In this document: piece by piece, positions 8,916 through 16,696 of the stretch | Position numbering within the stretch: position 1 is the stretch's first letter | Layout of the letters: each line of letters starts with the position of its first letter | Source of the DNA: Streptomyces griseus | GTDB taxonomy: Bacteria > Actinomycetota > Actinomycetes > Streptomycetales > Streptomycetaceae | NCBI RefSeq assembly: GCF_900460065.1 | Contig: NZ_UAVD01000015.1 | Location: 1 to 38,932, forward strand | DNA length: 38,932 nt | Direction of reading: 5' to 3' | Translations under genes and position numbers: made by a program | The notes under the pieces: generated by a model | Database searches by the model: none | What the model saw: only the letters and a program-made list of their open reading frames with translations | Told to the model about the DNA's origin: nothing

Positions 8916-9106
8916 GCGGCGAGGCTAACCCAGCACGACGACCGCACGCGGCCCTTCCACCCCTCTCCGGCCAGTGCCCACGGTTCCGTGCCCGGCCGAT
9001 TCTCGGGAGGGGCCCCGTGCCCGCCCCGGCCGCACCGGTGGCCGGGACGCAGGGCAGCAGAGCCGAGCATCCGGCGCTGTCGCTGGCGGCCTCTACGCTG
9101 CCGGCT

Positions 9107-9473
9107 ATGGCACGCTCCTGGACACGACTGCACGAGCACCCCGGTGCCGCCCCCGGCCCGATGGACCTCAACATGGTCCGGTTCACGGACATCCCTGTCG
9201 CCGCCCGCCGGCCGACCCGCATCCAGTCCGTCACCACCACCCTGCCCCCTCCTGCGGCGACCCTGCCCGCGACGAGGCCACCCACGAGATCTTCACCGAC
9301 CTGATGAACCAGTTCGGCCTCGACCCCCAGCCCCGCCCCCCCACCCGCACCCGGAAAGACAGGCCCCCCACGTGTTCCACGAGACCCCGATCTACCACCG
9401 CCTCATCGCGGAACGCGGAGACATTTCCACAGCGCATAGGCTCCTGCCTTATGAAGGTGCTGATCTCTGTTGA
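9107..9473 (+). pseudogene. Relic of a small streptomycete protein with two frameshifts
   Basis: Protein-like sequence passes through all three frames. It starts MARSWTRLHEHPGAAPGP at 9107, moves near 9250-9270 into a frame reading DEATHEIFTDLMNQFGLDP, then near 9365-9372 (inside a run of six C) into one reading HVFHETPIYHRLIAERGD, which ends at 9473. Joined, they give one protein of about 120 residues. The last segment resembles tails of small streptomycete proteins of unknown function. The relic overlaps the start of the D-aminopeptidase gene by 23 bases. Either the gene has decayed or the sequence carries two indels in C-rich runs. Confidence 0.5.
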
Positions 9474-10278
9474 CATGGAGGGCATCTCGGGGATCGTGCA
9501 TCCCTCCGAGACGAATCCGGATCGCTATGACTACGAGCGAGGCCGTGCGTTGATGACGGCAGAGGCGAACGCCGTGATCGCGGGTGTTTTGGATGCCGAG
9601 CCCACGGCTGAGGTGTGGGTCGCCGACGCTCACGGGCCTTTCCGCAACTTGCTGCCAGAGGAACTCGACCGACGGGCCCGGCTGGTTCGCGGAAAACCAC
9701 GCCCTCTGGGCATGCTCGGCGGGCTCGACGAGCACACTGACGCGGTGCTGCTCGTCGGCTACCACGCCCGTGCCGGCGGCGGCCCAGCCGTACTGGCACA
9801 CACCATGAGCGACGCCATCCTGGATGTGCGCGTAGGCGGACGTTCGTTGGGCGAGATCGGCCTCAACACCGCCATGGCCGGGCATCTGGGCGTGCCGGTT
9901 GTGCTGCTCAGCGGGGATGACACCGCCTGCGCCGAACTGTCCGAGCTGGTGCCCTCAGCTGTCACGGTCGCGGTCAAGCAAGCTCTCGGTCAGGCCGCCG
10001 CCGTGACACTGCACCCCGAGGAGGCCCGAGAGCGTCTGCGCCAGGCGGCCGCCGAAGCCGTCAACCGGCGAGAGCTGGTCCCGCCGCTCAGCCTTGCCGG
10101 ACCGCTTGAGGTCGAGGTCGACCTTTACGGCCCCTACATGGTTGACCTGGCGACACTTGTGCCAGGTGTCTCACGCGCCGAGGGTGGCCGGACGGTCACC
10201 CTCACCGCCGCAGACTTCGCCGACGCCTACCGGCTGGTCCTGCTGCTCGTACAGCTCGCGAGCATCAAGCCCGGCTAG
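9451..10278 (+). CDS. dppA: M55-family D-aminopeptidase (DppA-like)
   Basis: A 275-residue zinc-dependent D-aminopeptidase. This family forms decameric cytoplasmic rings that release D-amino acids such as D-Ala from small peptides, as in Bacillus DppA. All metal ligands of the family are visible at the expected spacing: D8 and E10 in SVDMEGISG, H61 in VADAHG, H105 in VGYHA, and E135 in LGEIGLN; H117 in AHTMS is the nearby conserved His. Length matches the family (about 270-280). ATG 9451 is chosen because MKVLISVDMEGISGI is the canonical N-terminus; the longer frame upstream belongs to the relic. No peptide transporter genes adjoin it, unlike the Bacillus dpp operon, so it appears to be a stand-alone copy. 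Confidence 0.92.
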   Translation: MKVLISVDMEGISGIVHPSETNPDRYDYERGRALMTAEANAVIAGVLDAEPTAEVWVADAHGPFRNLLPEELDRRARLVRGKPRPLGMLGGLDEHTDAVLLVGYHARAGGGPAVLAHTMSDAILDVRVGGRSLGEIGLNTAMAGHLGVPVVLLSGDDTACAELSELVPSAVTVAVKQALGQAAAVTLHPEEARERLRQAAAEAVNRRELVPPLSLAGPLEVEVDLYGPYMVDLATLVPGVSRAEGGRTVTLTAADFADAYRLVLLLVQLASIKPG

Positions 10279-10396
10279 GAAGTGTCCGGCCGATCATGAC
10301 CGGGCGCGGGCCCGACGGCCGGCTCACCGTGGGTCAGGGATACGCTGCCCGCCAGACTTCGCTGCGCAACGAGCGGATGTGACACAGGGGGCGGCG

Positions 10397-10765
10397 ATGA
10401 CGGAGTTCAGCAGCACGGGATGGATCGCTCTTTTCTCGAACCGGCAGGCGAATGTTGAGGGGTGGGACCTGGTGACCCGCATCGCTCTCGTTGCCGATAC
10501 CGAGAAGGGCGTCCTGAAGCCGGTGACCGACTATCCGGACTTCCAGCGTCTGGCCTACGCGCACAAAGTGATCGGTGCGATACCAGCCTCTCCGGGGCAC
10601 CGTGTGCACTGGGACGACTTTGAAGGCGGTGTCCCTCGTACCGAGACGATCGTCGGCTGGTTGGTGACGGAGCGGGCTGGCGTCCTGCCGTTGACAGCGG
10701 ACGGCGCCACCGCCGAGGACGCCGACCTGATGCTGGCACCGGGCGAGGAAGCACCGTCCGCGTGA
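10397..10765 (+). CDS. Hypothetical protein, 122 aa
   Basis: A small cytoplasmic protein beginning MTEFSSTGWIALFSNRQANVEGWDLVTRIALVADT. Start chosen at the ATG after a GGGGGCGGCG purine-rich stretch; the longer frame upstream lies over the end of the aminopeptidase gene. It has an alpha/beta look with several Trp residues and an acidic C-terminus (LMLAPGEEAPSA). No motif or family recognised. It follows dppA by about 120 bases in the same direction and may or may not share its promoter. Confidence 0.65.
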   Translation: MTEFSSTGWIALFSNRQANVEGWDLVTRIALVADTEKGVLKPVTDYPDFQRLAYAHKVIGAIPASPGHRVHWDDFEGGVPRTETIVGWLVTERAGVLPLTADGATAEDADLMLAPGEEAPSA

Positions 10766-10853
10766 TATCGGTACTCAGCTACGGAGCCAGATCATGAGGG
10801 CTGCGGCGGTGGTGCCGAGGAAGGCATAGCCGCGTTTGATGCCCCTATGGATG

Positions 10854-11452
10854 TCAACCGAGCGATCCAGTGGTTCCGGTCTGCGCAGGCGGAGGGCTTG
10901 CCGGGACGATCAGTCGATAGATTTCTCGTGCGACGTAGCGTTTGAGGCAGCGGATGATCTCGCGTCGTGTCTTGCCCTCGGCCAGCCGTCGTTGCAGGTA
11001 GTCACGGGTGCGACCATCCCAGCGCAGTCGGCTGAGGACGATGCGGTAGAGGGCGGCGTTCGCCTGGCGGTCGCCCCGCGGTTCAGTCGGCGCCGCTGTG
11101 TCTTCCCGGAGGACGCCTCGACCGGGCTGGTCCCGCACAACGCGGCGAACGATGCCTCGCTGGCGAGTCGCTCCGGGTTGTCGCCGGCCGAGATGAGCAG
11201 GGCAGCGGCGCTGTCCGGGCCGACGCCGCGGACTTCCAGCAGGCCGGGCCTGCTGGCTTCGACGGCCTTGGCTATCTGCTTGTTGAGGTCGTCGATCTCC
11301 TCGGTCAGGTGCTTGATGCGGCGGGCCAGCAGCCCGCCATCGGGTTGAACCATGTACGGCTCAACCGGCCTTGGACGGCCTCCTCAGCTCGCGCTCGGGT
11401 GCTGGCGAGGCGGTAGGAGTCGGTGCCGGTCTCGATGAACGCCCGGGCGGTC
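10854..11452 (-). mobile_element. Decayed IS110-family transposase
   Basis: Minus-strand pieces together give the C-terminal two thirds of an IS110/IS116-type transposase. A first piece at about 11340-11452 reads FIETGTDSYRLASTRARAEE. The second (to about 11060) holds LLEVRGVGPDSAAALLISAG and ASSGKTQRRRLNRG, the helix-hairpin-helix and ASSGKT motifs of the transposase C-terminal domain. A third (10854-11090) reads ANAALYRIVLSRLRWD … REIIRCLKRYVAREIYRL. The pieces lie in different frames, and the N-terminal DEDD catalytic domain is missing, so this is a non-functional remnant. Just beyond it (10770-10853, same strand) a tail ending GYAFLGTTAAALMIWLRS may be a scrap of another gene. Confidence 0.8.
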
Positions 11453-11620
11453 CTCCTTGCTGACCGCCCGTCACCGGCCCGGCTCCGGGGCGGTCACGGT
11501 CTCGTCATCGCCCGGGTCGAGGAGTGCGGCGATCGGTACCCGCCCGTCGGCCCGGTGGTACAGGCCGGGGTTCTCATCATGTGTCCGCAGCAGCCCTGCG
11601 TGCTGTTAGATTCCCAGGTC

Positions 11621-11950
11621 ATGAGCCGCTTACCCGATCAGCCCGCCCCCTTTGCACCCTGGAGACCCGAGGTACTGGAAGCAGTCCGGGCCACCCCCGC
11701 CCCGCTGTACGCGGTGGCACTCCCGGACACTGCCGGTGACGGCTGGAACATCAGCCTCCTCGAAGGCGACGGCGAAGTCCGCGACACCTTCACGGCCACC
11801 GACCTGGAGGGAGCGGACCGCGAACTCCAGCAGCGCGGGTACCTCTCCATGGCATCGGCCATGGGCCGCGACTGGGAACGCCTGACACCCAAGCGTGAGG
11901 GGAACCAGCACGGCACACCGGTGTTCCGGGACCCCGGAGAAACCCCCTGA
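11621..11950 (+). CDS. Hypothetical protein, 109 aa
   Basis: Protein-like sequence starts at the ATG giving MSRLPDQPAPFAPWRPEVLEAV. The open frame upstream runs over intergenic DNA beside the IS remnant and does not look coding. The body has an alpha/beta character (APLYAVALPDTAGDGWNISL, then a charged EGDGEVRDTF segment). Codon 4 is TTA, which would make translation dependent on the bldA tRNA. No clear ribosome-binding site precedes it. Function unknown. Confidence 0.6.
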   Translation: MSRLPDQPAPFAPWRPEVLEAVRATPAPLYAVALPDTAGDGWNISLLEGDGEVRDTFTATDLEGADRELQQRGYLSMASAMGRDWERLTPKREGNQHGTPVFRDPGETP

Positions 11951-11980
11951 CGCCCGCCGCCGCCCCGCGCCCCCGGGCGG

Positions 11981-12250
11981 CTACTCGGGCAGCGTGCCGG
12001 AGACCCCGACGTACCAGTCGTCGGCCTCCGTCATCCCGTCCATGCTCGGCGCATAGGGCTTGACCAGATCGTCGGCGTCCTTGAAGTACACCGTGGTACA
12101 GAGCGGGTACTCCTTCCCGGTCGGCGCCGTGACCGTCTCCCGGGGCGCCACCCACACGAACTTGCCCGGCTGGGCCCACTTCCCGCGGGCGAACGTCAAC
12201 GTGGGGTCCGCCGTGCCCCGCCGCAGCAGGTCCGACCAGCTCATGTACAT
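11981..12250 (-). CDS. Hypothetical protein, 89 aa
   Basis: A small protein beginning MYMSWSDLLRRGTADPTLTF, with WYVGVSGTLPE at the C-terminus. The ATG at 12250 is preferred because a run of six G precedes it at ribosome-binding distance; the GTG at 12256 is an alternative. It has no signal peptide or membrane segment. It is convergent with the 109-aa gene (stops 30 bases apart). Family not recognised. Confidence 0.6.
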   Translation of the reverse strand: MYMSWSDLLRRGTADPTLTFARGKWAQPGKFVWVAPRETVTAPTGKEYPLCTTVYFKDADDLVKPYAPSMDGMTEADDWYVGVSGTLPE

Positions 12251-12478
12251 CGTCACCCCCCGAGCCTAGACCTCCGACTCCCCGCCCAGGAAGGAGAGTT
12301 GACAGTCCTGCCCGCTCCGGCTACGCCCAGGACGCCCCGCACCGTCCCGATCCGCTGTTCCCGACCGGCTGCCCCCAAGGCCGGCGTGCTGCGGGCCCAC
12401 TGCCTCCCCGCGTCTCGACGATCAGAGTCTTCACCGGAAGACGCCCTTCGCGCCCTGCACATGCGAGAGGATGCTGCT

Positions 12479-12931
12479 GTGATCATCGGGGATCTCTCAG
12501 CGCGGCTGGCCGCCGCACGCGGCCGCCTCATCATCGAGCTCAGCCGCGCCGTGACCGACTGGGGCGGGCAGGTGCCCGAAGACCCCGGGGTCGCCGAGCT
12601 GGCCGACCTCCTGGAGGACGCCGCAGCAACCCTCCGCACCATCTCCTCCTCCACCCGGGCCGAACTGGCCGGTGCGGTCGGCCACCTGAGAGCTGCCGAC
12701 CGCCTCGGCGGACTCCTTCCGGCCGTGACCCTGTGGCACCTGCGCCAGGCGCTCCAACGGTCCGCCCCCTCCCGGATCCCGGAGGACCTGCCACCGTACC
12801 CGGCTGACCGGCACCGCAGACCTGCTGAGCCGGCAGCAACGCCTCCCTCGGCAGGCCCGCACGGCCTGGGGCCTGGGGCAGGCGGGATGCGGAAGCGTTT
12901 TTGCGGTGAACCGTGTCCCCCGGGCGGGTGA
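12479..12931 (+). CDS. Hypothetical helical protein, 150 aa
   Basis: The GTG at 12479 follows a GAGAGG ribosome-binding sequence by 8 bases; ATG 12461 is an in-frame alternative. Residues 1-100 are strongly helical (ARLAAARGRLIIELSRAV, then AELADLLEDAAATLRTI); the last 50 are Pro/Arg/Gly-rich and probably disordered. The longer frame upstream to 12299 is Pro/Arg-rich and unlikely to be translated. A perfect TTGACA at 12299-12304 could be a -35 element, but the -10 partner is poor. Function unknown. Confidence 0.55.
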   Translation: MIIGDLSARLAAARGRLIIELSRAVTDWGGQVPEDPGVAELADLLEDAAATLRTISSSTRAELAGAVGHLRAADRLGGLLPAVTLWHLRQALQRSAPSRIPEDLPPYPADRHRRPAEPAATPPSAGPHGLGPGAGGMRKRFCGEPCPPGG

Positions 12932-12983
12932 GCGCGCAGTACCGGCTTCGCCGGGAGCGGAGCCAGGCCGGTAGAACCCAGAG

Positions 12984-13655
12984 GTGATCAAGAACCTCAT
13001 GCGCGGTTTCAGCGCACTCTCCCTCGCCCTCATCCCCCTCCTCTCCGCTCCCGCCGCTCAGGCCGCCCCGACGGCCGAGGTGACCACCCTGGCCGACGCG
13101 GTCGGCCTGGTGCAGACGTCCGAGGAGGACCGCACCGGCTACACCCGCTCGTCCTTCAAGCACTGGAACTCCGGCGACAACGCGAGCGACGGGTGCAACA
13201 CCCGCGCGGAGGTTCTCCTCGCCGAGGCGGTCATCGCTCCGACCGTGGGCGCCGGCTGCAAACTGACCGGCGGCACCTGGGTCTCCTACTACGACGGCCA
13301 GGAGGTCACCAACGCCGGCTCGCTGGACATCGACCATATGGTCCCGTTGGCCGAGGCCTGGGACTCCGGGGCCTCCTCCTGGACCCCTGCGCGACGGGAG
13401 GCGTACGCCAACGACCAGGCGGCGGACATCTCCCTCGTCGCGGTGACGGCACGCACCAACAGGTCGAAATCGGACCAGGACCCGGCCGACTGGATGCCAC
13501 CGTCCCCGGACGCCGAGTGCCGCTACGTCGGCGAGTGGGTCTCGACCAAGCTCCGCTGGCAGCTCACCGCGGACGACCGCGAACGGGAAGCGCTGAAGGT
13601 CTACGCCGACGGCCCGTGCGAGAACACCATCGTCCGCTACACCCCCGCCCCCTGA
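12984..13655 (+). CDS. Secreted HNH nuclease (DUF1524/GmrSD C-terminal type)
   Basis: A 223-residue extracellular nuclease of the small streptomycete HNH type. Residues 1-28 are a Sec signal peptide (two positive charges, a hydrophobic core, and AQAA before the likely cleavage site). The catalytic centre is DIDHMVPLAEAWDSG (D117, H118, E124), followed about 35 residues later by TARTNRSKSDQDPADW, which supplies the Asn and Lys/Asp of the ββα-metal fold. Cys71/Cys92 and Cys179/Cys212 could form disulphides. The start is GTG 12984; ATG 12999 would also keep the signal peptide. Such proteins are thought to degrade extracellular DNA for nutrients or competition. It is monocistronic in appearance. 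Confidence 0.88.
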   Translation: MIKNLMRGFSALSLALIPLLSAPAAQAAPTAEVTTLADAVGLVQTSEEDRTGYTRSSFKHWNSGDNASDGCNTRAEVLLAEAVIAPTVGAGCKLTGGTWVSYYDGQEVTNAGSLDIDHMVPLAEAWDSGASSWTPARREAYANDQAADISLVAVTARTNRSKSDQDPADWMPPSPDAECRYVGEWVSTKLRWQLTADDREREALKVYADGPCENTIVRYTPAP

Positions 13656-13700
13656 ACCCTCCAAGGCACCGCGTGCGGGTGCCCCCGCTGAATCGGACGG

Positions 13701-14375
13701 TCAGACTCTGCCTCGCGAACGTACGAGGAGCGTGCCGAGACCTTCCCCGCCCGGTGGGGGCAGGATGCGGGCGTCGATGTCGGTGAAGCCGTGGCGCTTG
13801 AGGAGGTCCGCCCACGTCTGGGGTGTGTACTGCCAGCGCAGCACGGTCAGTTCACTCTCCCGGCCTTCGAGCCACTTGCCGTGCATCGGCTGGGGCCCGA
13901 AGGCGCCCAGGGAGGGCTCGGCCTGGCTGAAGGCGAAGATCCCGCCGGGTGCCAGGTTCCGGGCGACGAGCGGGAAGAGGAGCTCGGGGTCGGTGAACCA
14001 CACCGCGCCCCACACGGAGTACACCGCGTCGAAGGGCATCGTGCTGGAGGTGAGGTAGTCGCCGGCCTCGGCGTGGACGAACCTGAGGCCGGGAGTGTCC
14101 TTCCACCACCGGCTGGCGCGGTCGACCTGGGCGGCGGAGAGGTCCACACCGGTCGTCACGACACCCTGACGGGCCAGGAACACCGCTTCCCTGCCCTCCG
14201 CCGGCCCCAGGTCCAGGGCACGGCGAGGGCGCCCAAGAACCTCGGCTCCGGGCCCGTGGCCGGAGTACTGAGTCCACTCGAACCGGTCAGCCACCGGGGC
14301 GGGCTGCTCGCCTTCTCCCCGGTAGGGCTTGTAGGTGTCCCAGTACTGGGCCGGGGTGCGGGGCTCGGGTGGCAT
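13701..14375 (-). CDS. Class I SAM-dependent methyltransferase
   Basis: A 224-residue methyltransferase. Motif I is ALDLGPAEGREAVFLA (residues 53-68), the glycine-rich SAM loop. The acidic residue closing strand β2 is D78 in VTTGVDLSAAQV, and a motif II-like segment reads FDAVYSVWGAVWF (115-127), followed by LAPGGIFAFS (post-motif II). The substrate cannot be predicted. The start at 14375 is set by an AGAGGA site a few bases upstream and by the Pro-rich MPPEPRTPAQYWDTY opening; the frame is open 20 codons further. It is convergent with the secreted nuclease gene (45 bases between stops). The hairpin at 14480-14520 lies about 105 bases upstream and isolates it from the next minus-strand operon. 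Confidence 0.88.
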   Translation of the reverse strand: MPPEPRTPAQYWDTYKPYRGEGEQPAPVADRFEWTQYSGHGPGAEVLGRPRRALDLGPAEGREAVFLARQGVVTTGVDLSAAQVDRASRWWKDTPGLRFVHAEAGDYLTSSTMPFDAVYSVWGAVWFTDPELLFPLVARNLAPGGIFAFSQAEPSLGAFGPQPMHGKWLEGRESELTVLRWQYTPQTWADLLKRHGFTDIDARILPPPGGEGLGTLLVRSRGRV

Positions 14376-14479
14376 GACGTTCCTCTGGGGGCGGGGGCGG
14401 CCTTCGAGCTGGCCACCGTACCCGCGCCGCTCCACTGCCCACCGGCGAACGCCCCCGACTCACCCCCAGGGGTGCACAC

Positions 14480-14520
14480 GCCGGGGCCCGGCGACGCTCA
14501 CAGCGTCGCCGGGCCCCGGC
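14480..14520 (-). terminator. Perfect 19-bp hairpin terminator
   Basis: The 19 bases at 14480-14498 are an exact inverted match of 14502-14520, with a 3-base loop (CAC). The stem is almost entirely G/C. It begins 13 bases after the last stop codon of the minus-strand operon (14534), the expected place for its terminator. Confidence 0.9.
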
Positions 14521-14533
14521 CGGCCGTTGCGGC

Positions 14534-14629
14534 TCAGTGGCAGTTCTCCCCGGGCCGGCAGGGGCCGCACTTGCCGTAGTCCGCCTCCCACAGCTTCCAG
14601 TCGACCCGTCCTACCGCGGTCGCGGCCAC
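14534..14629 (-). CDS. Small Cys-rich peptide or frameshifted tail of the GNAT-like protein
   Basis: A 31-codon frame from a GTG that overlaps the 3' end of the GNAT-like gene by 19 bases. It encodes MAATAVGRVDWKLWEADYGK followed by CGPCRPGENCH. Three Cys and a terminal His sit in CxxC-x5-CH spacing, plausible for metal binding. The frame is open upstream and antisense to nothing. It ends 13 bases before a perfect hairpin terminator, so transcription of the operon covers it. Either it is a genuine coupled small protein, or it is the true C-terminus of the GNAT-like protein displaced by a one-base indel. I cannot decide between these. Confidence 0.4.
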   Translation of the reverse strand: MAATAVGRVDWKLWEADYGKCGPCRPGENCH

Positions 14630-15843
14630 TGCGGTGGAGGACTGGGCTGCTGTCCTTGAAGGTGTTCGGGCACTTCGCGTGTCGGTTCCGGCGGCCTGGC
14701 GGCGGCAGTTCGTCGGCGGCTCGCTTCCTGGAGTTTCGCGGCCATGGCCGCGATGGCCGCTTCCCGCCCCGCGAACGGCCCGGTCTCGGCCCGACGCGGG
14801 CTCTGGCCGGGCCTCAGCTCGCCGATCCGGTCGTACCGCGCTGTGTACTGCTCGCTGGCATTCTGCCAGGCCGCGGGCGCGATGGCCGCGTCGATCGGTC
14901 TGTCGAACCCGGCAAAGTGCGTTGCCCACGGGGTCCGCGGGGACCGCCAGGCCATGCCCGTCAGCTCCACCTCGATCCCCGGCGAGTCGGGGTAGGAGAC
15001 CCAGGTCGCCCGCGCATCGTGCCGTGGCACCTCCTGGCCTGCACCAAGGCGCACCCGGAACGCGACGTGCGTCATCGCGTCTCCCGGCGCCGTGTCGAAG
15101 ACCTGCTCGTGCGCCAGGTCCTCGAACGCGGCCCCCAAGGTGGTGTGCCAGCCGGCCGTAGGGGGGAGGCTGCCGTACCCGATGTGATCCAGCAGCCGCT
15201 CCGCCCGCTCGGCCACGTCCCTCTGCCCGTCAAACATCACCCGCCCAAGCGCGTGCGGCAGCACCAGCCGGAGCCCACCGTGAAGCTCCCCGGCCGCCGG
15301 GTCGACCCTCTCCACCCAGGCCGGCCGGTATGCCGACGCCCACTGGGCCGCCACGTCCTCCAGCCGCTCCCCGTGCCCGTACTCGGCCGCGCTGTGCCCC
15401 TCCAGCCCGAGCCTTCTGTTCTCGTAGGCATTGCGGGCCCGCTGCGCCATCACCACAGGGGCCTCGAAATACTGTGCCCACTCCCGCGGCGGCCGGTTGT
15501 GGATATTGCGTTCCGGAGCCGGATCGGCATACCGGTCCCACCAGCGCGCCCCCTCCTCGGTCCGGCCGCCATGGTCGATCCACGCCGTCGGATGCGCCGC
15601 ATAGAGCGCGTCCATCATCACCGAGGCCAGGTTGCGGCGCCGGAACCGCGGCTCCACGTCCAGCATCCACACCGACAGAGCCTGTCCGTCCGGGTGCACC
15701 ACATAGTCCAGCCGCCCGGCCCGCACACCGCCCACCACCGCCAGCACGCGCCGGGACGTCCACCCCAGCACCGGCTCGATCTGCCAGCCCGTCAGCCACA
15801 GAGCAGTCCCAGCGTCGCCGAGCTGCGCCTCAGCCCCCGTCAC
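14611..15843 (-). CDS. GNAT-like N-terminal domain fused to a large unknown domain
   Basis: A 410-residue protein starting at a GTG 6 bases after the stop of the gene upstream. Residues about 45-100 resemble a GNAT acetyltransferase core: LDYVVHPDGQALSVWMLDVEP, then RFRRRNLASVMMDALYAAHP, where the R-R-R-N-L-A segment resembles the acetyl-CoA-binding R/Q-x-x-G-x-G/A loop but lacks its glycines. Catalytic competence is therefore doubtful. The remaining 300 residues (GHGERLEDVAAQWASAYRPAW, then a TWVSYPDSPGIEVELTG region) match nothing I know. The C-terminus after about 380 is Pro/Gln-rich, and the true end may lie in the overlapping frame at 14534. Confidence 0.65.
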   Translation of the reverse strand: MTGAEAQLGDAGTALWLTGWQIEPVLGWTSRRVLAVVGGVRAGRLDYVVHPDGQALSVWMLDVEPRFRRRNLASVMMDALYAAHPTAWIDHGGRTEEGARWWDRYADPAPERNIHNRPPREWAQYFEAPVVMAQRARNAYENRRLGLEGHSAAEYGHGERLEDVAAQWASAYRPAWVERVDPAAGELHGGLRLVLPHALGRVMFDGQRDVAERAERLLDHIGYGSLPPTAGWHTTLGAAFEDLAHEQVFDTAPGDAMTHVAFRVRLGAGQEVPRHDARATWVSYPDSPGIEVELTGMAWRSPRTPWATHFAGFDRPIDAAIAPAAWQNASEQYTARYDRIGELRPGQSPRRAETGPFAGREAAIAAMAAKLQEASRRRTAAARPPEPTREVPEHLQGQQPSPPPQWPRPR

Positions 15844-15849
15844 CCCCGG

Positions 15850-16230
15850 CTACGCCCGCGCCGGCGGCCGTCCCACCGCGGCCACGAGGCGGCCGCCGGC
15901 GCCCCGGACGCCCGGCAACGCCGACACCGCACCCACCACCGCCTCCACAGCGGCTTCACCCGGCAGATCCGCAAGCGTGCCCGGCCCGACCTCAAGTCCG
16001 ACCTGCACGATCAGCGACACGCTCTGCCCGGCCGGCACCGGCCCGGAAGACGCATGGGTGACCAGCTGTGCGGTGCACGAGACGTCCCCCGCACGGTGGG
16101 GCAGCGTGACGGGACCGTAGATCACCTCTCCCACGCCGCTCAGCAGACCCATCAGACGCGCCACCTCATCGGCGGGGCCGGTCAGCCTCACCTCGGTGAA
16201 CGCCGGACCCGGCGAGGGCATGTCACTCAT
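15850..16230 (-). CDS. Hypothetical protein, first gene of the GNAT-like operon
   Basis: A 126-residue protein whose ATG follows an AGGAG site by 5 bases (16236-16240), giving MSDMPSPGPAFTEVRLTGPA. It has an alpha/beta, ferredoxin-like rhythm: FTEVRLTGP, DEVARLMGLLSGVGEVIYGP, CTAQLVTH, SVSLIVQVGLE. Paired short strands and helices of this kind occur in small regulatory domains, but I cannot name one. It lies 6 bases upstream of the GNAT-like gene, so the two form an operon ending at the hairpin at 14480-14520. The open frame upstream of 16230 crosses intergenic DNA and was not included. Confidence 0.7.
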   Translation of the reverse strand: MSDMPSPGPAFTEVRLTGPADEVARLMGLLSGVGEVIYGPVTLPHRAGDVSCTAQLVTHASSGPVPAGQSVSLIVQVGLEVGPGTLADLPGEAAVEAVVGAVSALPGVRGAGGRLVAAVGRPPARA

Positions 16231-16551
16231 CACTGCTCCTGGGATCCTCCACCCCCACCCCCTGCGGGCCGGGTTGCCCCCACGGGGGGCGACCTGCGCC
16301 CCCTGAATCCAGTCGCTCGAGGGCCGCGGCTGCTCAGAGCCGAGTCTGCCGGGCCCGGCGCCCGAACGACGCGAGGCCGACCGGCGGATGCCAGGCCCCG
16401 ACACCACGACCGCACCACGCGTTCCGGCAGACGGGAAGGGCTGAACCAACGGCGGCAGCGCTCTCCCCAGGACATCGGCCCGGTCCCCGGCGACCTCACG
16501 CTTCCCACCGGCGTACCGGGACTGCCGAGCGATGCCGCGAGTCAGCCAGCC
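16231..16551. other. Intergenic stretch upstream of the GNAT-like operon
   Basis: No gene seen. It should hold the promoter of the minus-strand operon starting at 16230, but I see no clear -10/-35 pair. It borders an IS5-family scrap on its right, so part of it may be insertion-sequence debris. Confidence 0.35.
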
Positions 16552-16656
16552 GCCGGGATCAAGCAGTGGCGCGGCTTGGCCACCCGCGACGACAAGACCG
16601 CAACCGTCTACCTTGCCGCGCTTCACGTTGCAGCGATCTTCATCTGGTCAGCAAGG
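16552..16656 (+). mobile_element. C-terminal scrap of an IS5-family transposase
   Basis: About 35 codons on the plus strand read KQWRGLATRDDKTATVYLAA followed by LHVAAIFIWSAR. This matches the well-known end of streptomycete IS5-family DDE transposases (KQWRGLATRYDKTA…WSAR). The catalytic domain is absent and the upstream frame does not continue the homology. It marks a past insertion between two minus-strand genes. Confidence 0.75.
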
Positions 16657-16696
16657 CAAACCGAGGTGCTCAGGTCTGCGTCCCGAGGGTGGCGCT

